Positions 16,762 to 24,951 of a stretch of DNA of 64,000 bases are shown in pieces. Below the pieces are notes generated by a model. It saw nothing but the letters and a program-made list of their open reading frames with translations. It was not told the DNA's origin and made no database searches. Numbering within the stretch: position 1 is the first letter of the stretch; every line of letters begins with the position of its first letter. This DNA is from Streptomyces griseus subsp. griseus. Its GTDB lineage: Bacteria; Actinomycetota; Actinomycetes; Streptomycetales; Streptomycetaceae. The stretch lies in assembly GCF_000720255.1 (NCBI RefSeq), contig NZ_JOJE01000037.1:1-64000 (forward strand). The letters run 5' to 3'. Both the position numbers and the translations under genes were made by a program.

Positions 16762-17640
16762 GTGCCAAAGACGAAAAAGGCGAAGCCCGACAAATCCATC
16801 GACGGTTCTTCGCAGGGGAAGCCGGCGAAGTCACCGAAGGCGTCGAAGGTGTCGAAGAAGGCCCTGGCAGCGGACGAGAAGGGCCTCGACTTCGCGCGCG
16901 CGTGGGTGGAGTTCCCGGATCCGGCGGACGAAGAGCAGGTCTTCCGCTGCGATCTGACATGGCTGACCTCTCGGTGGAACTGCATCTTCGGAAGCGGCTG
17001 CCAGGGCATCCAGGCGGGCCGCGCCGACGACGGCTGCTGCACGTTGGGCGCCCACTTCTCCGACGAGGACGACGAGAAGCGGGTCGCCGAGCATGTGGCG
17101 CGACTCACTCCGGACATCTGGCAGCACCACGACGAGGGCACGGAGAACGGCTGGACCTCGGAGGACGACGAGGGCTCCCGGCAGACCCGCCCGTTCAACG
17201 GCTCCTGCATCTTCCAGAACCGGCCCGGGTTCGCGGGCGGTGCCGGCTGCTCGCTGCACATCCTGGCGCTGCGGGAGGGCCGCGAGCCGCTGGAGACCAA
17301 GCCGGACGTGTGCTGGCAGCTGCCGATCCGGCGTACGTACGACTGGATCGACCGGCCCGACGACACGCGCGTGCTCCAGGTGTCGATCGGCGAGTACGAC
17401 CGGCGTGGCTGGGGCCCCGGCGGCCATGACCTCCACTGGTGGTGCACCTCGGCGACCTCGGCGCACGGCGCCGGCGACCCGGTGTACGTGTCCTACCGCC
17501 CCGAACTGACCGAACTGATGGGCAAGGCCGGCTACGACCGCCTCGTGGAACTGTGCGAGGCCCGCCTGGCAGCCCAGCTGCCGCTGGTCGCACCCCACCC
17601 GGCGGATCCGGCGGATCCGACGGGGACTGCGGGAGCGTAG
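16762..17640 (+). CDS. Conserved Cys-rich protein of unknown function
   Basis: A 292-residue protein. The first ~40 residues are Lys/Ser-rich and probably disordered. The core has nine or so Cys residues in a fixed-looking pattern: [50 protein letters not shown] and WWCTS. The pattern recalls metal- or Fe-S-binding YkgJ/DUF3109-type proteins, but I cannot confirm membership. There is no signal peptide or membrane helix, so a cytoplasmic metal-binding enzyme is the best guess. The GTG at 16762 has GGACGG just before it. It lies 83 bp from the divergent Ppx/GppA gene. Confidence 0.8.
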   Translation: MPKTKKAKPDKSIDGSSQGKPAKSPKASKVSKKALAADEKGLDFARAWVEFPDPADEEQVFRCDLTWLTSRWNCIFGSGCQGIQAGRADDGCCTLGAHFSDEDDEKRVAEHVARLTPDIWQHHDEGTENGWTSEDDEGSRQTRPFNGSCIFQNRPGFAGGAGCSLHILALREGREPLETKPDVCWQLPIRRTYDWIDRPDDTRVLQVSIGEYDRRGWGPGGHDLHWWCTSATSAHGAGDPVYVSYRPELTELMGKAGYDRLVELCEARLAAQLPLVAPHPADPADPTGTAGA

Positions 17641-17865
17641 GGCCGACGGCCGGGGGTGTGCGGAGGGGGTATTCGGTCCCGCGGCGGAACGCGGCGGCTC
17701 CGCGGCGCCGACCGCGCTCCAGGGGCAGGTCACAGTGTTCGCCCGCCCCCTCCCGGCCGGCCACCGACGGACTCGAGACACCACTCTCCCCGAGCGCGGG
17801 CATCGAAACCCGGGCGAAGGCGTCGTGGGCCCCCGCCCCGGGGCTGAGCGCCCGGCCCCTTCCCC

Positions 17866-19563
17866 TCAGCCACCCGACGGGCTGGGCGCGTCGCTGCTCC
17901 CCGGTGACGGGTCCGGGGCCTCCGTGGGAGGCGGGGTCGAGGCGTCGGCGGTGGGCTCCGGGGACTGGGGTGTGGTCGTCGGAGTGGGGTCCGGGGTGGG
18001 CGGGGTCGTGGGGGTGGGTTCCGGGTGGGGCGGGCCTTCGGGCGGTGTGGGGTGGGGGTCGGAGGGGCCGGGGGCCGTGCCGTAGCCCTCGATGGAGACG
18101 ACCGCGCCCGCCGGGGCGATCGCGACGCGCGCGCTCCAGTGCCCGGAGGGCTCCCGCAGCGAGTCGACGTACACCTTGATCGTCAACGATTCGCCGGGCC
18201 GGAGGGTTCCGGAGGACCGGCTCAGGTAGAGCCAGGCCGCCGCGGTGGACGCCGACCAGCGGACCGGGGCGTCACCGCTCGCGGTCAGGGTGATCAGCGT
18301 GGTGTCGCCGCTGTTGCCGGCCTCCACCGCCAGATGGCCCGCCCCGTGCGCGGCGGCCCCCGGGGCGCTGATGACCTCCACGGAGACGTCGGGCTGGCCG
18401 CTCTTGACGGGACGGCGACCGCGCTGAGTGCTGGCGTTGCCGGCGTTCTCGTACCCGCCCGCCGTCTCGCCGTCCAGGCTGTCGGGGCCCTGAAGCTCGC
18501 TCGCGCTGGCCGGACGGCTTTCCGCGCCCTCGGCGGTCGGCGTGCCCCGGTACGCGGCCCAGAGCGCGAGCACCGGCGCCGCGACGACGGTGGCCACGAC
18601 GGTCGTCGTGACGGCACGCGCGCGTAGCCGGTCTCTCCGCGCGACGCGGTCCTTGGGGTCGATCGGGAAACCGCGCCGGTCGAAGCGGGGCACGGCGACG
18701 CCCCGCGCGCGCGGATGGTGTGCCAGGGCGACGTGCAGCGCCGCGCGGGGCGCTTCCAGGACGGGCAGCTCGGCGGGCGTGACGGTGGCGCCGGGCCAGC
18801 GGCCCGGGACCGCGCGCTCGGCGGTACGGCGGCAGCGCGGACAGTCGTCGACGTGCCGGACCAGCTCGCGGCGCAGGGCGGAGCCGAGCACCAGTTGGTT
18901 GTCGCCGGCGAGACGGGCCACGCTCGGACAGGTGCCGGTCTCGACCACCGCGAGGGCGGCGCGGGTGCGCTCGACCTCGCAGGCCGCGGCCGCGAGCAGG
19001 TCGCGGGCGGCGGCGAGGTCCATGCCGAGGACGGCGGCGACCTCGTGGGCGGCGAGATGGTGGCGCACCGCGAGTTCGAGCGCCTCGCGCTGCTCGGGTG
19101 TCGTCCCCGCGGCCTCCGGCCAGGCGAGCTGGGCGAGTTCGCGCCGCCGCTCCTCCTGGGCCTCCTCGGAGACGGGCGGCCCCGCGGGCTGCGCGGTACG
19201 CGACCGGCGGGTGCCGTGGCGCCCCGCCGCGTGCGTGGCCTGACGTTTCTGCTTGGCCTCGGCCAGCTTGCGCAGGCACGCCCAGCGGGCCAGCGCGTAC
19301 AGCCAGGCCCTGCGGTCGCCGGCGGCCTCCGGGACGCGCTGCCCGCGCCGCTCGGCGAGCGCGAGGACGTCACCGAGGACCGCGGTCGCCGCGTCGTGGT
19401 CGCACAGGACGGACAGGCAGTACGTGAACAGGCCGTCCAAATACGGCTCGTAGCGCGCGGGCGGCCGCTGGACCACCGTGCGCGCCGCCCCGCGATCGCG
19501 CGCCTCACGCTGCGCACGGTGCGCGCCGGTGGTGCGGGTCGAAATCTCCGGACTGCTGTTCAT
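17866..19563 (-). CDS. Membrane fusion protein: sigma-like domains, zinc-finger-like motif, TM helix, BACON domain
   Basis: A 565-residue multi-domain protein. Residues ~40-105 resemble an ECF sigma region 2 and ~155-205 a sigma region 4 helix-turn-helix (HEVAAVLGMDLAAARDLL). Residues ~225-250 contain HVDDCPRC, the H-x3-C-x2-C arrangement of zinc-binding anti-sigma domains. One transmembrane helix follows at ~318-337. Outside the membrane lies a BACON-like beta domain (~385-490) with WLYLSRSSGTLRPGESLTIKV, then a ~70-residue Pro/Thr-rich tail. The layout suggests a sensor that holds sigma-like and anti-sigma-like modules in one chain. Whether it binds RNA polymerase is unknown. The start is ATG 19563 or the adjacent GTG 19566. 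Confidence 0.85.
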   Translation of the reverse strand: MNSSPEISTRTTGAHRAQREARDRGAARTVVQRPPARYEPYLDGLFTYCLSVLCDHDAATAVLGDVLALAERRGQRVPEAAGDRRAWLYALARWACLRKLAEAKQKRQATHAAGRHGTRRSRTAQPAGPPVSEEAQEERRRELAQLAWPEAAGTTPEQREALELAVRHHLAAHEVAAVLGMDLAAARDLLAAAACEVERTRAALAVVETGTCPSVARLAGDNQLVLGSALRRELVRHVDDCPRCRRTAERAVPGRWPGATVTPAELPVLEAPRAALHVALAHHPRARGVAVPRFDRRGFPIDPKDRVARRDRLRARAVTTTVVATVVAAPVLALWAAYRGTPTAEGAESRPASASELQGPDSLDGETAGGYENAGNASTQRGRRPVKSGQPDVSVEVISAPGAAAHGAGHLAVEAGNSGDTTLITLTASGDAPVRWSASTAAAWLYLSRSSGTLRPGESLTIKVYVDSLREPSGHWSARVAIAPAGAVVSIEGYGTAPGPSDPHPTPPEGPPHPEPTPTTPPTPDPTPTTTPQSPEPTADASTPPPTEAPDPSPGSSDAPSPSGG

Positions 19564-19786
19564 CACCCGTGCGACCGTAGGTGGCCGGAGATGCCCCCAT
19601 CTCGCCCCTTGAGCACATTTAATTCGTACGGGTGAAACGATCCCTCAAAAGGGGAGCGGAACGGTTTACTCCGCGGCTCGCGCCTGATGGGGACGTCAGG
19701 CGGGTGTCCGCCGGCGCCAGGCGGGTGTCCGGGCAGGCAGTGCTGCGGCTCCCGCGTTGTCAGTGGTGGGGGCTACGGTTTCGTCC

Positions 19787-21196
19787 ATGGCTGCCCGTAC
19801 GAAGACCACCAAGGACCGCCCGTCCTACCGCTGCACCGAGTGCGGCTGGCAGACGGCCAAGTGGCTCGGTCGCTGCCCCGAGTGCCAGGCGTGGGGGACG
19901 ATCGAGGAGTACGGCGCGCCCGCTGTCCGTACGACGGCGCCCGGTCGGGTCACCACCTCCGCCGTGCCCATCGGCCAGGTCGACGGCCGCCAGGCGACCG
20001 CTCGTACCACCGGCGTGCCGGAGCTGGACCGGGTGCTGGGCGGCGGACTGGTCCCCGGCGCGGTGGTGCTGCTCGCGGGTGAACCCGGCGTCGGCAAGTC
20101 GACGCTGCTGCTCGACGTGGCGGCCAAGGCGGCGAGTGACGAACACCGCACGCTCTATGTGACGGGCGAGGAGTCGGCGAGCCAGGTCCGCCTGCGCGCC
20201 GACCGCATCAAGGCCATCGACGACCATCTGTATCTCGCCGCCGAGACCGATCTGGCGGCCGTGCTGGGCCACTTGGACGCGGTGAAGCCGTCGCTGCTGA
20301 TCCTCGACTCCGTGCAGACGGTGGCCTCTCCGGAGATCGACGGCGCCCCGGGCGGCATGGCACAGGTGCGGGAGGTGGCGGGCGCCCTGATCCGGGCCTC
20401 CAAGGAGCGTGGGATGTCCACCCTCCTTGTGGGCCATGTCACCAAGGACGGCGCGATCGCCGGCCCCCGCCTCCTCGAACACCTCGTGGACGTCGTCCTG
20501 CACTTCGAGGGCGACCGGCACGCGCGCCTGCGTCTCGTGCGGGGCGTCAAGAACCGCTACGGCACGACGGACGAGGTCGGCTGCTTCGAACTGCACGACG
20601 AGGGCATCACGGGCCTCGCCGACCCAAGCGGACTTTTCCTGACCCGTCGTGACGAACCGGTCCCGGGCACCTGCCTGACGGTCACCCTCGAGGGCCGCCG
20701 GCCCCTGGTCGCCGAAGTGCAGGCGCTCACGGTCGACTCGCAGATCCCCTCGCCCCGGCGCACGACGTCCGGCCTGGAGACCTCCCGCGTCTCGATGATG
20801 CTGGCGGTGCTGGAGCAGCGGGGCCGGATCAGCGCCCTGGGCAAGCGGGACATCTACTCGGCGACGGTGGGCGGAGTGAAGCTCTCGGAGCCGGCCGCCG
20901 ACCTCGCGATCGCCCTCGCCCTGGCCTCCGCGGCCAGCGACACCCCCCTGCCGAAGAACCTCGTCGCGATCGGCGAGGTGGGCCTCGCGGGCGAGGTCAG
21001 ACGGGTCACGGGCGTCCAGCGCCGGCTCGCGGAGGCACACCGCCTGGGCTTCACGCACGCGCTCGTGCCGGGCGACCCGGGCAAGATCCCCGCCGGCATG
21101 AAGGTGCTGGAAGTCGCCGACATGGGGGACGCTCTGCGGGTACTGCCGCGCTCCCGTCGGCGAGAGGCCCCGCAGGACGCGGAGGAGCGCCGGTAG
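19787..21196 (+). CDS. radA: DNA repair protein RadA
   Basis: A RecA-related ATPase that promotes branch migration during recombination. The 469-residue protein has the N-terminal C4 zinc finger (Cys16, 19, 30, 33), a Walker A motif GEPGVGKST (98-106), the RadA-specific KNRYG motif, and a C-terminal Lon-protease-like domain (LPKNLVAIGEVGLAGEVR). The start at 19787 fits the family N-terminus. disA follows 81 bases downstream on the same strand, a linkage also seen in Firmicutes and other Actinobacteria, where RadA modulates DisA. Confidence 0.97.
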   Translation: MAARTKTTKDRPSYRCTECGWQTAKWLGRCPECQAWGTIEEYGAPAVRTTAPGRVTTSAVPIGQVDGRQATARTTGVPELDRVLGGGLVPGAVVLLAGEPGVGKSTLLLDVAAKAASDEHRTLYVTGEESASQVRLRADRIKAIDDHLYLAAETDLAAVLGHLDAVKPSLLILDSVQTVASPEIDGAPGGMAQVREVAGALIRASKERGMSTLLVGHVTKDGAIAGPRLLEHLVDVVLHFEGDRHARLRLVRGVKNRYGTTDEVGCFELHDEGITGLADPSGLFLTRRDEPVPGTCLTVTLEGRRPLVAEVQALTVDSQIPSPRRTTSGLETSRVSMMLAVLEQRGRISALGKRDIYSATVGGVKLSEPAADLAIALALASAASDTPLPKNLVAIGEVGLAGEVRRVTGVQRRLAEAHRLGFTHALVPGDPGKIPAGMKVLEVADMGDALRVLPRSRRREAPQDAEERR

Positions 21197-21277
21197 ACTT
21201 TGCCCAGGTCTCGCCCGTCCGTACGAACCGAGTGCGCGAAACGGGAGCGCCCCAGAACCTGCGACCCGAGGAGTGCA

Positions 21278-22402
21278 GTGGCAGCCAACGACCGGGCGAC
21301 AGCTCCCGGAAAGTCCGGCGGGAGCTCCGGTGCCGACGGCCTGATGCGCGCTTCACTGAGCGCGGTAGCTCCCGGCACGGCGCTGCGTGACGGCCTCGAG
21401 CGGGTCCTGCGCGGCAACACCGGCGGTCTCATCGTCCTCGGCTTCGACAAGACGGTCGAGACGATGTGCACGGGCGGTTTCGTCCTGGACGTCGAGTTCG
21501 CGGCGACCCGGCTGCGCGAGCTGTGCAAGCTCGACGGCGGCATCGTGCTCTCCTCGGACCTGTCGAAGATCCTCCGCGCGGGCGTGCAGTTCGTGCCCGA
21601 CGCGACGATCCCCACGGAGGAGACGGGCACCCGGCACCGCACGGCGGACCGCGTCTCCAAGCAGGTCGGCTTCCCGGTGGTCTCGGTCTCGCAGTCCATG
21701 CGGCTGATCGCGCTGTACGTCGGCGGTCAGCGCCGTGTCCTGGAGGACTCGGCGGCGATCCTGTCCCGCGCCAACCAGGCGCTGGCGACCCTGGAGCGCT
21801 ACAAGCTCCGCCTGGACGAGGTCGCGGGCACACTGTCGGCGCTGGAGATCGAGGACCTCGTGACGGTCCGGGACGTCTCCGCTGTCGCCCAGCGACTGGA
21901 GATGGTGCGCCGCATCGCCACCGAAATCGCCGAATACGTGGTCGAACTGGGCACGGACGGCCGACTGCTCGCCCTCCAGCTCGACGAGCTGATCGCGGGC
22001 GTGGAGCCCGAGCGCGAGCTGGTCGTGCGGGACTACGTCCCCGAGCCGACGGCGAAGCGCTCCCGCACGGTCGACGAGGCCCTGTACGAGCTGGACGCCC
22101 TCTCCCACGCCGAGCTCCTCGAGCTGTCCACGGTGGCCCGCGCATTGGGCTACACCGGCTCTCCCGAGGCCCTCGACTCGGCGGTCTCCCCGCGCGGCTT
22201 CCGCCTCCTCGCCAAGGTCCCCCGGCTCCCCGGCGCCATCATCGACCGCCTGGTGGAGCACTTCGGCGGCCTCCAGAAGCTGCTGGCCGCGAGCGTGGAC
22301 GACCTCCAGACGGTCGACGGTGTGGGCGAGGCCCGCGCCCGCAGCGTCCGCGAGGGGCTGTCCCGTCTGGCGGAGTCGTCGATCCTGGAGCGCTACGTCT
22401 GA
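21278..22402 (+). CDS. disA: DNA integrity scanning protein, diadenylate cyclase
   Basis: Makes cyclic di-AMP from ATP and scans DNA for branched structures. The 374-residue protein has the N-terminal DAC domain with catalytic Asp86 in [10 protein letters not shown] and the RHRTA motif at 119-123, a helical linker, and a C-terminal RuvA-like helix-hairpin-helix DNA-binding domain ([22 protein letters not shown]). The active-site triplet reads DGG here instead of the DGA of B. subtilis. The GTG start has a strong GAGGAG site. It sits directly downstream of radA. Confidence 0.97.
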   Translation: MAANDRATAPGKSGGSSGADGLMRASLSAVAPGTALRDGLERVLRGNTGGLIVLGFDKTVETMCTGGFVLDVEFAATRLRELCKLDGGIVLSSDLSKILRAGVQFVPDATIPTEETGTRHRTADRVSKQVGFPVVSVSQSMRLIALYVGGQRRVLEDSAAILSRANQALATLERYKLRLDEVAGTLSALEIEDLVTVRDVSAVAQRLEMVRRIATEIAEYVVELGTDGRLLALQLDELIAGVEPERELVVRDYVPEPTAKRSRTVDEALYELDALSHAELLELSTVARALGYTGSPEALDSAVSPRGFRLLAKVPRLPGAIIDRLVEHFGGLQKLLAASVDDLQTVDGVGEARARSVREGLSRLAESSILERYV

Positions 22403-22568
22403 CGGCAGGCGCCGATCCCGAGTGCCGGTCCTGACGACCGTCGGGCGCGGGGCGCACGCCCGCTATGGGTTGTCCGGCGGATCATGCCGCAGACGCGGGG
22501 TCCGGCACGCCCACCTGGGTCGATGAGTCACCACTGCCTTCCTGCGACCCGAGCCGCCGGGGCAGCCC

Positions 22569-23453
22569 CTAGTCGGCCGACAGTACGAAGGACGCCTTCG
22601 CCTTCGAGAATCCCGGTGCCTTCGCCTCGAGCAGGTACGTCCCCGCTCCCGCGGACCCGGGGGGCGGTGTCGCGCACTTCGGGGCGCTCGGCTTGCGGTC
22701 CCACTTCACGGTGTAGGTGATGGTGGTGTCCGCGGGCACCCGGTACAGCATGCTGCCGGTGATCTTGGGGCAGTCCGCCGACGACCAGTAGTTGTCCTCG
22801 CTGCCCGCCTGCGTGACCGTCAACACCGTGTTCTTCGGGCCGAGATCGACCTTGCAGTCGTGCGCGGAGGTGTTCTTGGCGACCAGCTGGAACGCCGGCG
22901 TCTGGTCGGGCGAGTAGGTGTTGCGGACGCTGCGCAGGCGCAACGTGACCACACTGGGCGTGCAGTTGGGAAGAGTGGAGCCACCCGACAGCGCGGTCCC
23001 CGTACCGCCCGAGCCGACGGTGACCTCGCCCACCCCGCTGGATCCCGCCGGGCCCGAACCGGCCCCCTCGGTCCCACCGGAGCCCCCGGAACCAGAACCG
23101 GAACCGGAGCCGGAACCCGATCCGTTCCCCGAACCGTCGTCGGAACCAGAGCCGGAACCGGAGCTCGCACCCTCGTCGGATCCGGAGCCGCTGGAGTCCC
23201 CGCCGCCCGACTCGTCGCGTCCGCCCGGGGCTTGACTGATGGCGGGCCCGGAACTGGAGGGGCCCGGAGTGATCGTGGGCGCGGGATTCTTGCCGTTGGA
23301 GCCGTCGCCCTGGTTCTTCCCGCCCCCTCCGCCCGCGAGGACGATCCAGGCGATCAACAGCGTCAACAGGGCTACCACGGACAGCAGTACGGCCCTCCGT
23401 CGCCAGTAGATGGAGGAGGGAAGCGGCCCGACCGGATTGCGCAGAGATCCCAC
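22569..23453 (-). CDS. Single-pass membrane protein with Gly/Ser-rich linker and exported domain
   Basis: A 294-residue protein. A basic start (SSIYWRRR) and a hydrophobic helix at ~24-42 anchor it. A long linker (~45-155) is almost entirely Gly, Ser, Asp and Glu. The C-terminal ~130 residues form an exported domain with four Cys residues (LPNCTPS, AHDCKVD, SADCPKI, APKCATP) that could make two disulfides, and an immunoglobulin-like strand pattern. I do not recognise a functional family. The GTG at 23453 was chosen because the frame further upstream lacks protein-like sequence. It converges on disA. Confidence 0.78.
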   Translation of the reverse strand: MGSLRNPVGPLPSSIYWRRRAVLLSVVALLTLLIAWIVLAGGGGGKNQGDGSNGKNPAPTITPGPSSSGPAISQAPGGRDESGGGDSSGSGSDEGASSGSGSGSDDGSGNGSGSGSGSGSGSGGSGGTEGAGSGPAGSSGVGEVTVGSGGTGTALSGGSTLPNCTPSVVTLRLRSVRNTYSPDQTPAFQLVAKNTSAHDCKVDLGPKNTVLTVTQAGSEDNYWSSADCPKITGSMLYRVPADTTITYTVKWDRKPSAPKCATPPPGSAGAGTYLLEAKAPGFSKAKASFVLSAD

Positions 23454-23628
23454 GGCCCAAACTGTACGAGAGATCACCGAGTTCGCTCGCCTCACCCGCC
23501 GCCGGGAAGCACAACTTTTCACGATCATCATCCCGGAACCGGCCGCCCCACCCCTGTCTTTCGTCAGGTGCGGCACACGACGATCGCAGGGTGTGACGAC
23601 CACGGCCGGACGCATACTTTCGGTGACC

Positions 23629-24276
23629 ATGAATTCCGAGGACGCCGGGCTCTACCGCGACATCACCGATCTCGCCCATGACACCCCCGTGTGGGTACAG
23701 CACTTGACCGAGGCCTGGACGGAGGGCGGACTCCTGCTGTTCGCCGCGCTGTTCGTCACGACATGGTGGCGGTCCCGCCGCGGCACGACCCATGCCTTCG
23801 CGATCGCGGCCCTTGCACCTCTGGCCACTGCTCTGGCGTACGTCTGCAGTGAGGTGCTGAAGACCGCCCTCACCGAGGAGCGTCCGTGCCGCGCGGTCGC
23901 CGACGCCGCGGCCTCCCTCTCGCCCTGTCCGTCGTACGGCGACTGGTCCTTCCCCAGTAACCACGCCACCATCGCCGGGGCCGCCGCCGTCGCCCTGGCA
24001 CTCGCCCGACGCGCACTGCTGTGGCTGACGGTCCCGTCGGCCCTGCTCATGGCCTTCTCCCGAGTCTTCGTCGGGGTGCACTACCCGCACGACGTCGCCG
24101 CGGGACTGCTGCTCGGCGCGGTCGCCGCCGCCGTCGTCGTACGCCTGGGCACACGTCCAGCGGTGCGGGTGGCGGAGGCGATGCGGGGGTCCTCAGCGGG
24201 CCTCCTGCGCTGGTTCACCGGGCCGGGGCAGGTGCCGCCCCCGGGCGCCGTGCACGCCGGGGCGGAGCAGCGCTGA
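23629..24276 (+). CDS. PAP2-family membrane phosphatase
   Basis: A 215-residue integral membrane protein with about five helices and the three-part acid phosphatase signature: KTALTEERP, PSNHA and SRVFVGVHYPHD. Such enzymes remove phosphate from lipids such as undecaprenyl pyrophosphate or phosphatidic acid on the outer face of the membrane. The exact substrate is not predictable. The start (ATG 23629) lacks a strong ribosome-binding site; a GTG two codons upstream is possible. The stop codon is only 3 bases from that of the convergent response regulator. Confidence 0.92.
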   Translation: MNSEDAGLYRDITDLAHDTPVWVQHLTEAWTEGGLLLFAALFVTTWWRSRRGTTHAFAIAALAPLATALAYVCSEVLKTALTEERPCRAVADAAASLSPCPSYGDWSFPSNHATIAGAAAVALALARRALLWLTVPSALLMAFSRVFVGVHYPHDVAAGLLLGAVAAAVVVRLGTRPAVRVAEAMRGSSAGLLRWFTGPGQVPPPGAVHAGAEQR

Positions 24277-24279
24277 GCC

Positions 24280-24951
24280 TCACCCGCCCGCTCCCTCGGC
24301 CCCGTCCGCCAATCCCGCCTCATAGGCCACGATCGCCGCCTGCACGCGGTTGCGGACGCCGAGCCGGTCGAGGACCGCGCTCACGTACGCCTTCACCGTG
24401 CCCTCGACGAGATGCAGCCGGGCGGCGATCTCCGGATTGGACAGCCCCGCGCCCACCAGCGCGAGGACCTCGCGCTCGCGCGGGCTCAAGCGCCCCACAC
24501 GCGCGCGTGCCGCCGACTCCCGGGCCAGTCGTCCGCCGCCGAGGCCGTCGACGACGTAACGGGCCACCTTCGGGGAGAGGAAGGCGGCCCCGCCCGCGAC
24601 GGCCCGTACGCCCGCGATCAGTTCGTACGGGTCACCGGACTTGAGCAGGAACCCGGTGACACCGCCACCGAGCGCCCGTGCCACATACGACTGTTCCGAG
24701 AAGGTCGTCAGCATCGCGACGGCCGTGCCGGGCACGGTCCGTACGATCTCCTCCGCGGCGGCGAGGCCGTCCAGGCGGGGCATGCGGATGTCGAGCAGGG
24801 CCACGTCCGGGCGGTGGGCACGGGCCAGTTCCACCGCCTCACGTCCGTCCCCGGCCTCGGCGACGATCTCCGTCCCGCCACCGCTCGTGAGGATGGCGCG
24901 CACACCTGCCCGTACCATCGCCTCGTCGTCCGCCAGCAGTACGCGGATCAT
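24280..24951 (-). CDS. NarL/LuxR-type response regulator
   Basis: A 223-residue regulator with a receiver domain (phospho-acceptor Asp54 in VALLDIRMP, conserved acidic pair at the start, Lys in FLLKSGDP) and a C-terminal LuxR-type helix-turn-helix (LSPREREVLALVGAGLSNPEIAARL). Its ATG overlaps the stop of the upstream histidine kinase by 4 bases, so the two form a translationally coupled two-component system. Targets are unknown. Confidence 0.93.
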   Translation of the reverse strand: MIRVLLADDEAMVRAGVRAILTSGGGTEIVAEAGDGREAVELARAHRPDVALLDIRMPRLDGLAAAEEIVRTVPGTAVAMLTTFSEQSYVARALGGGVTGFLLKSGDPYELIAGVRAVAGGAAFLSPKVARYVVDGLGGGRLARESAARARVGRLSPREREVLALVGAGLSNPEIAARLHLVEGTVKAYVSAVLDRLGVRNRVQAAIVAYEAGLADGAEGAGG

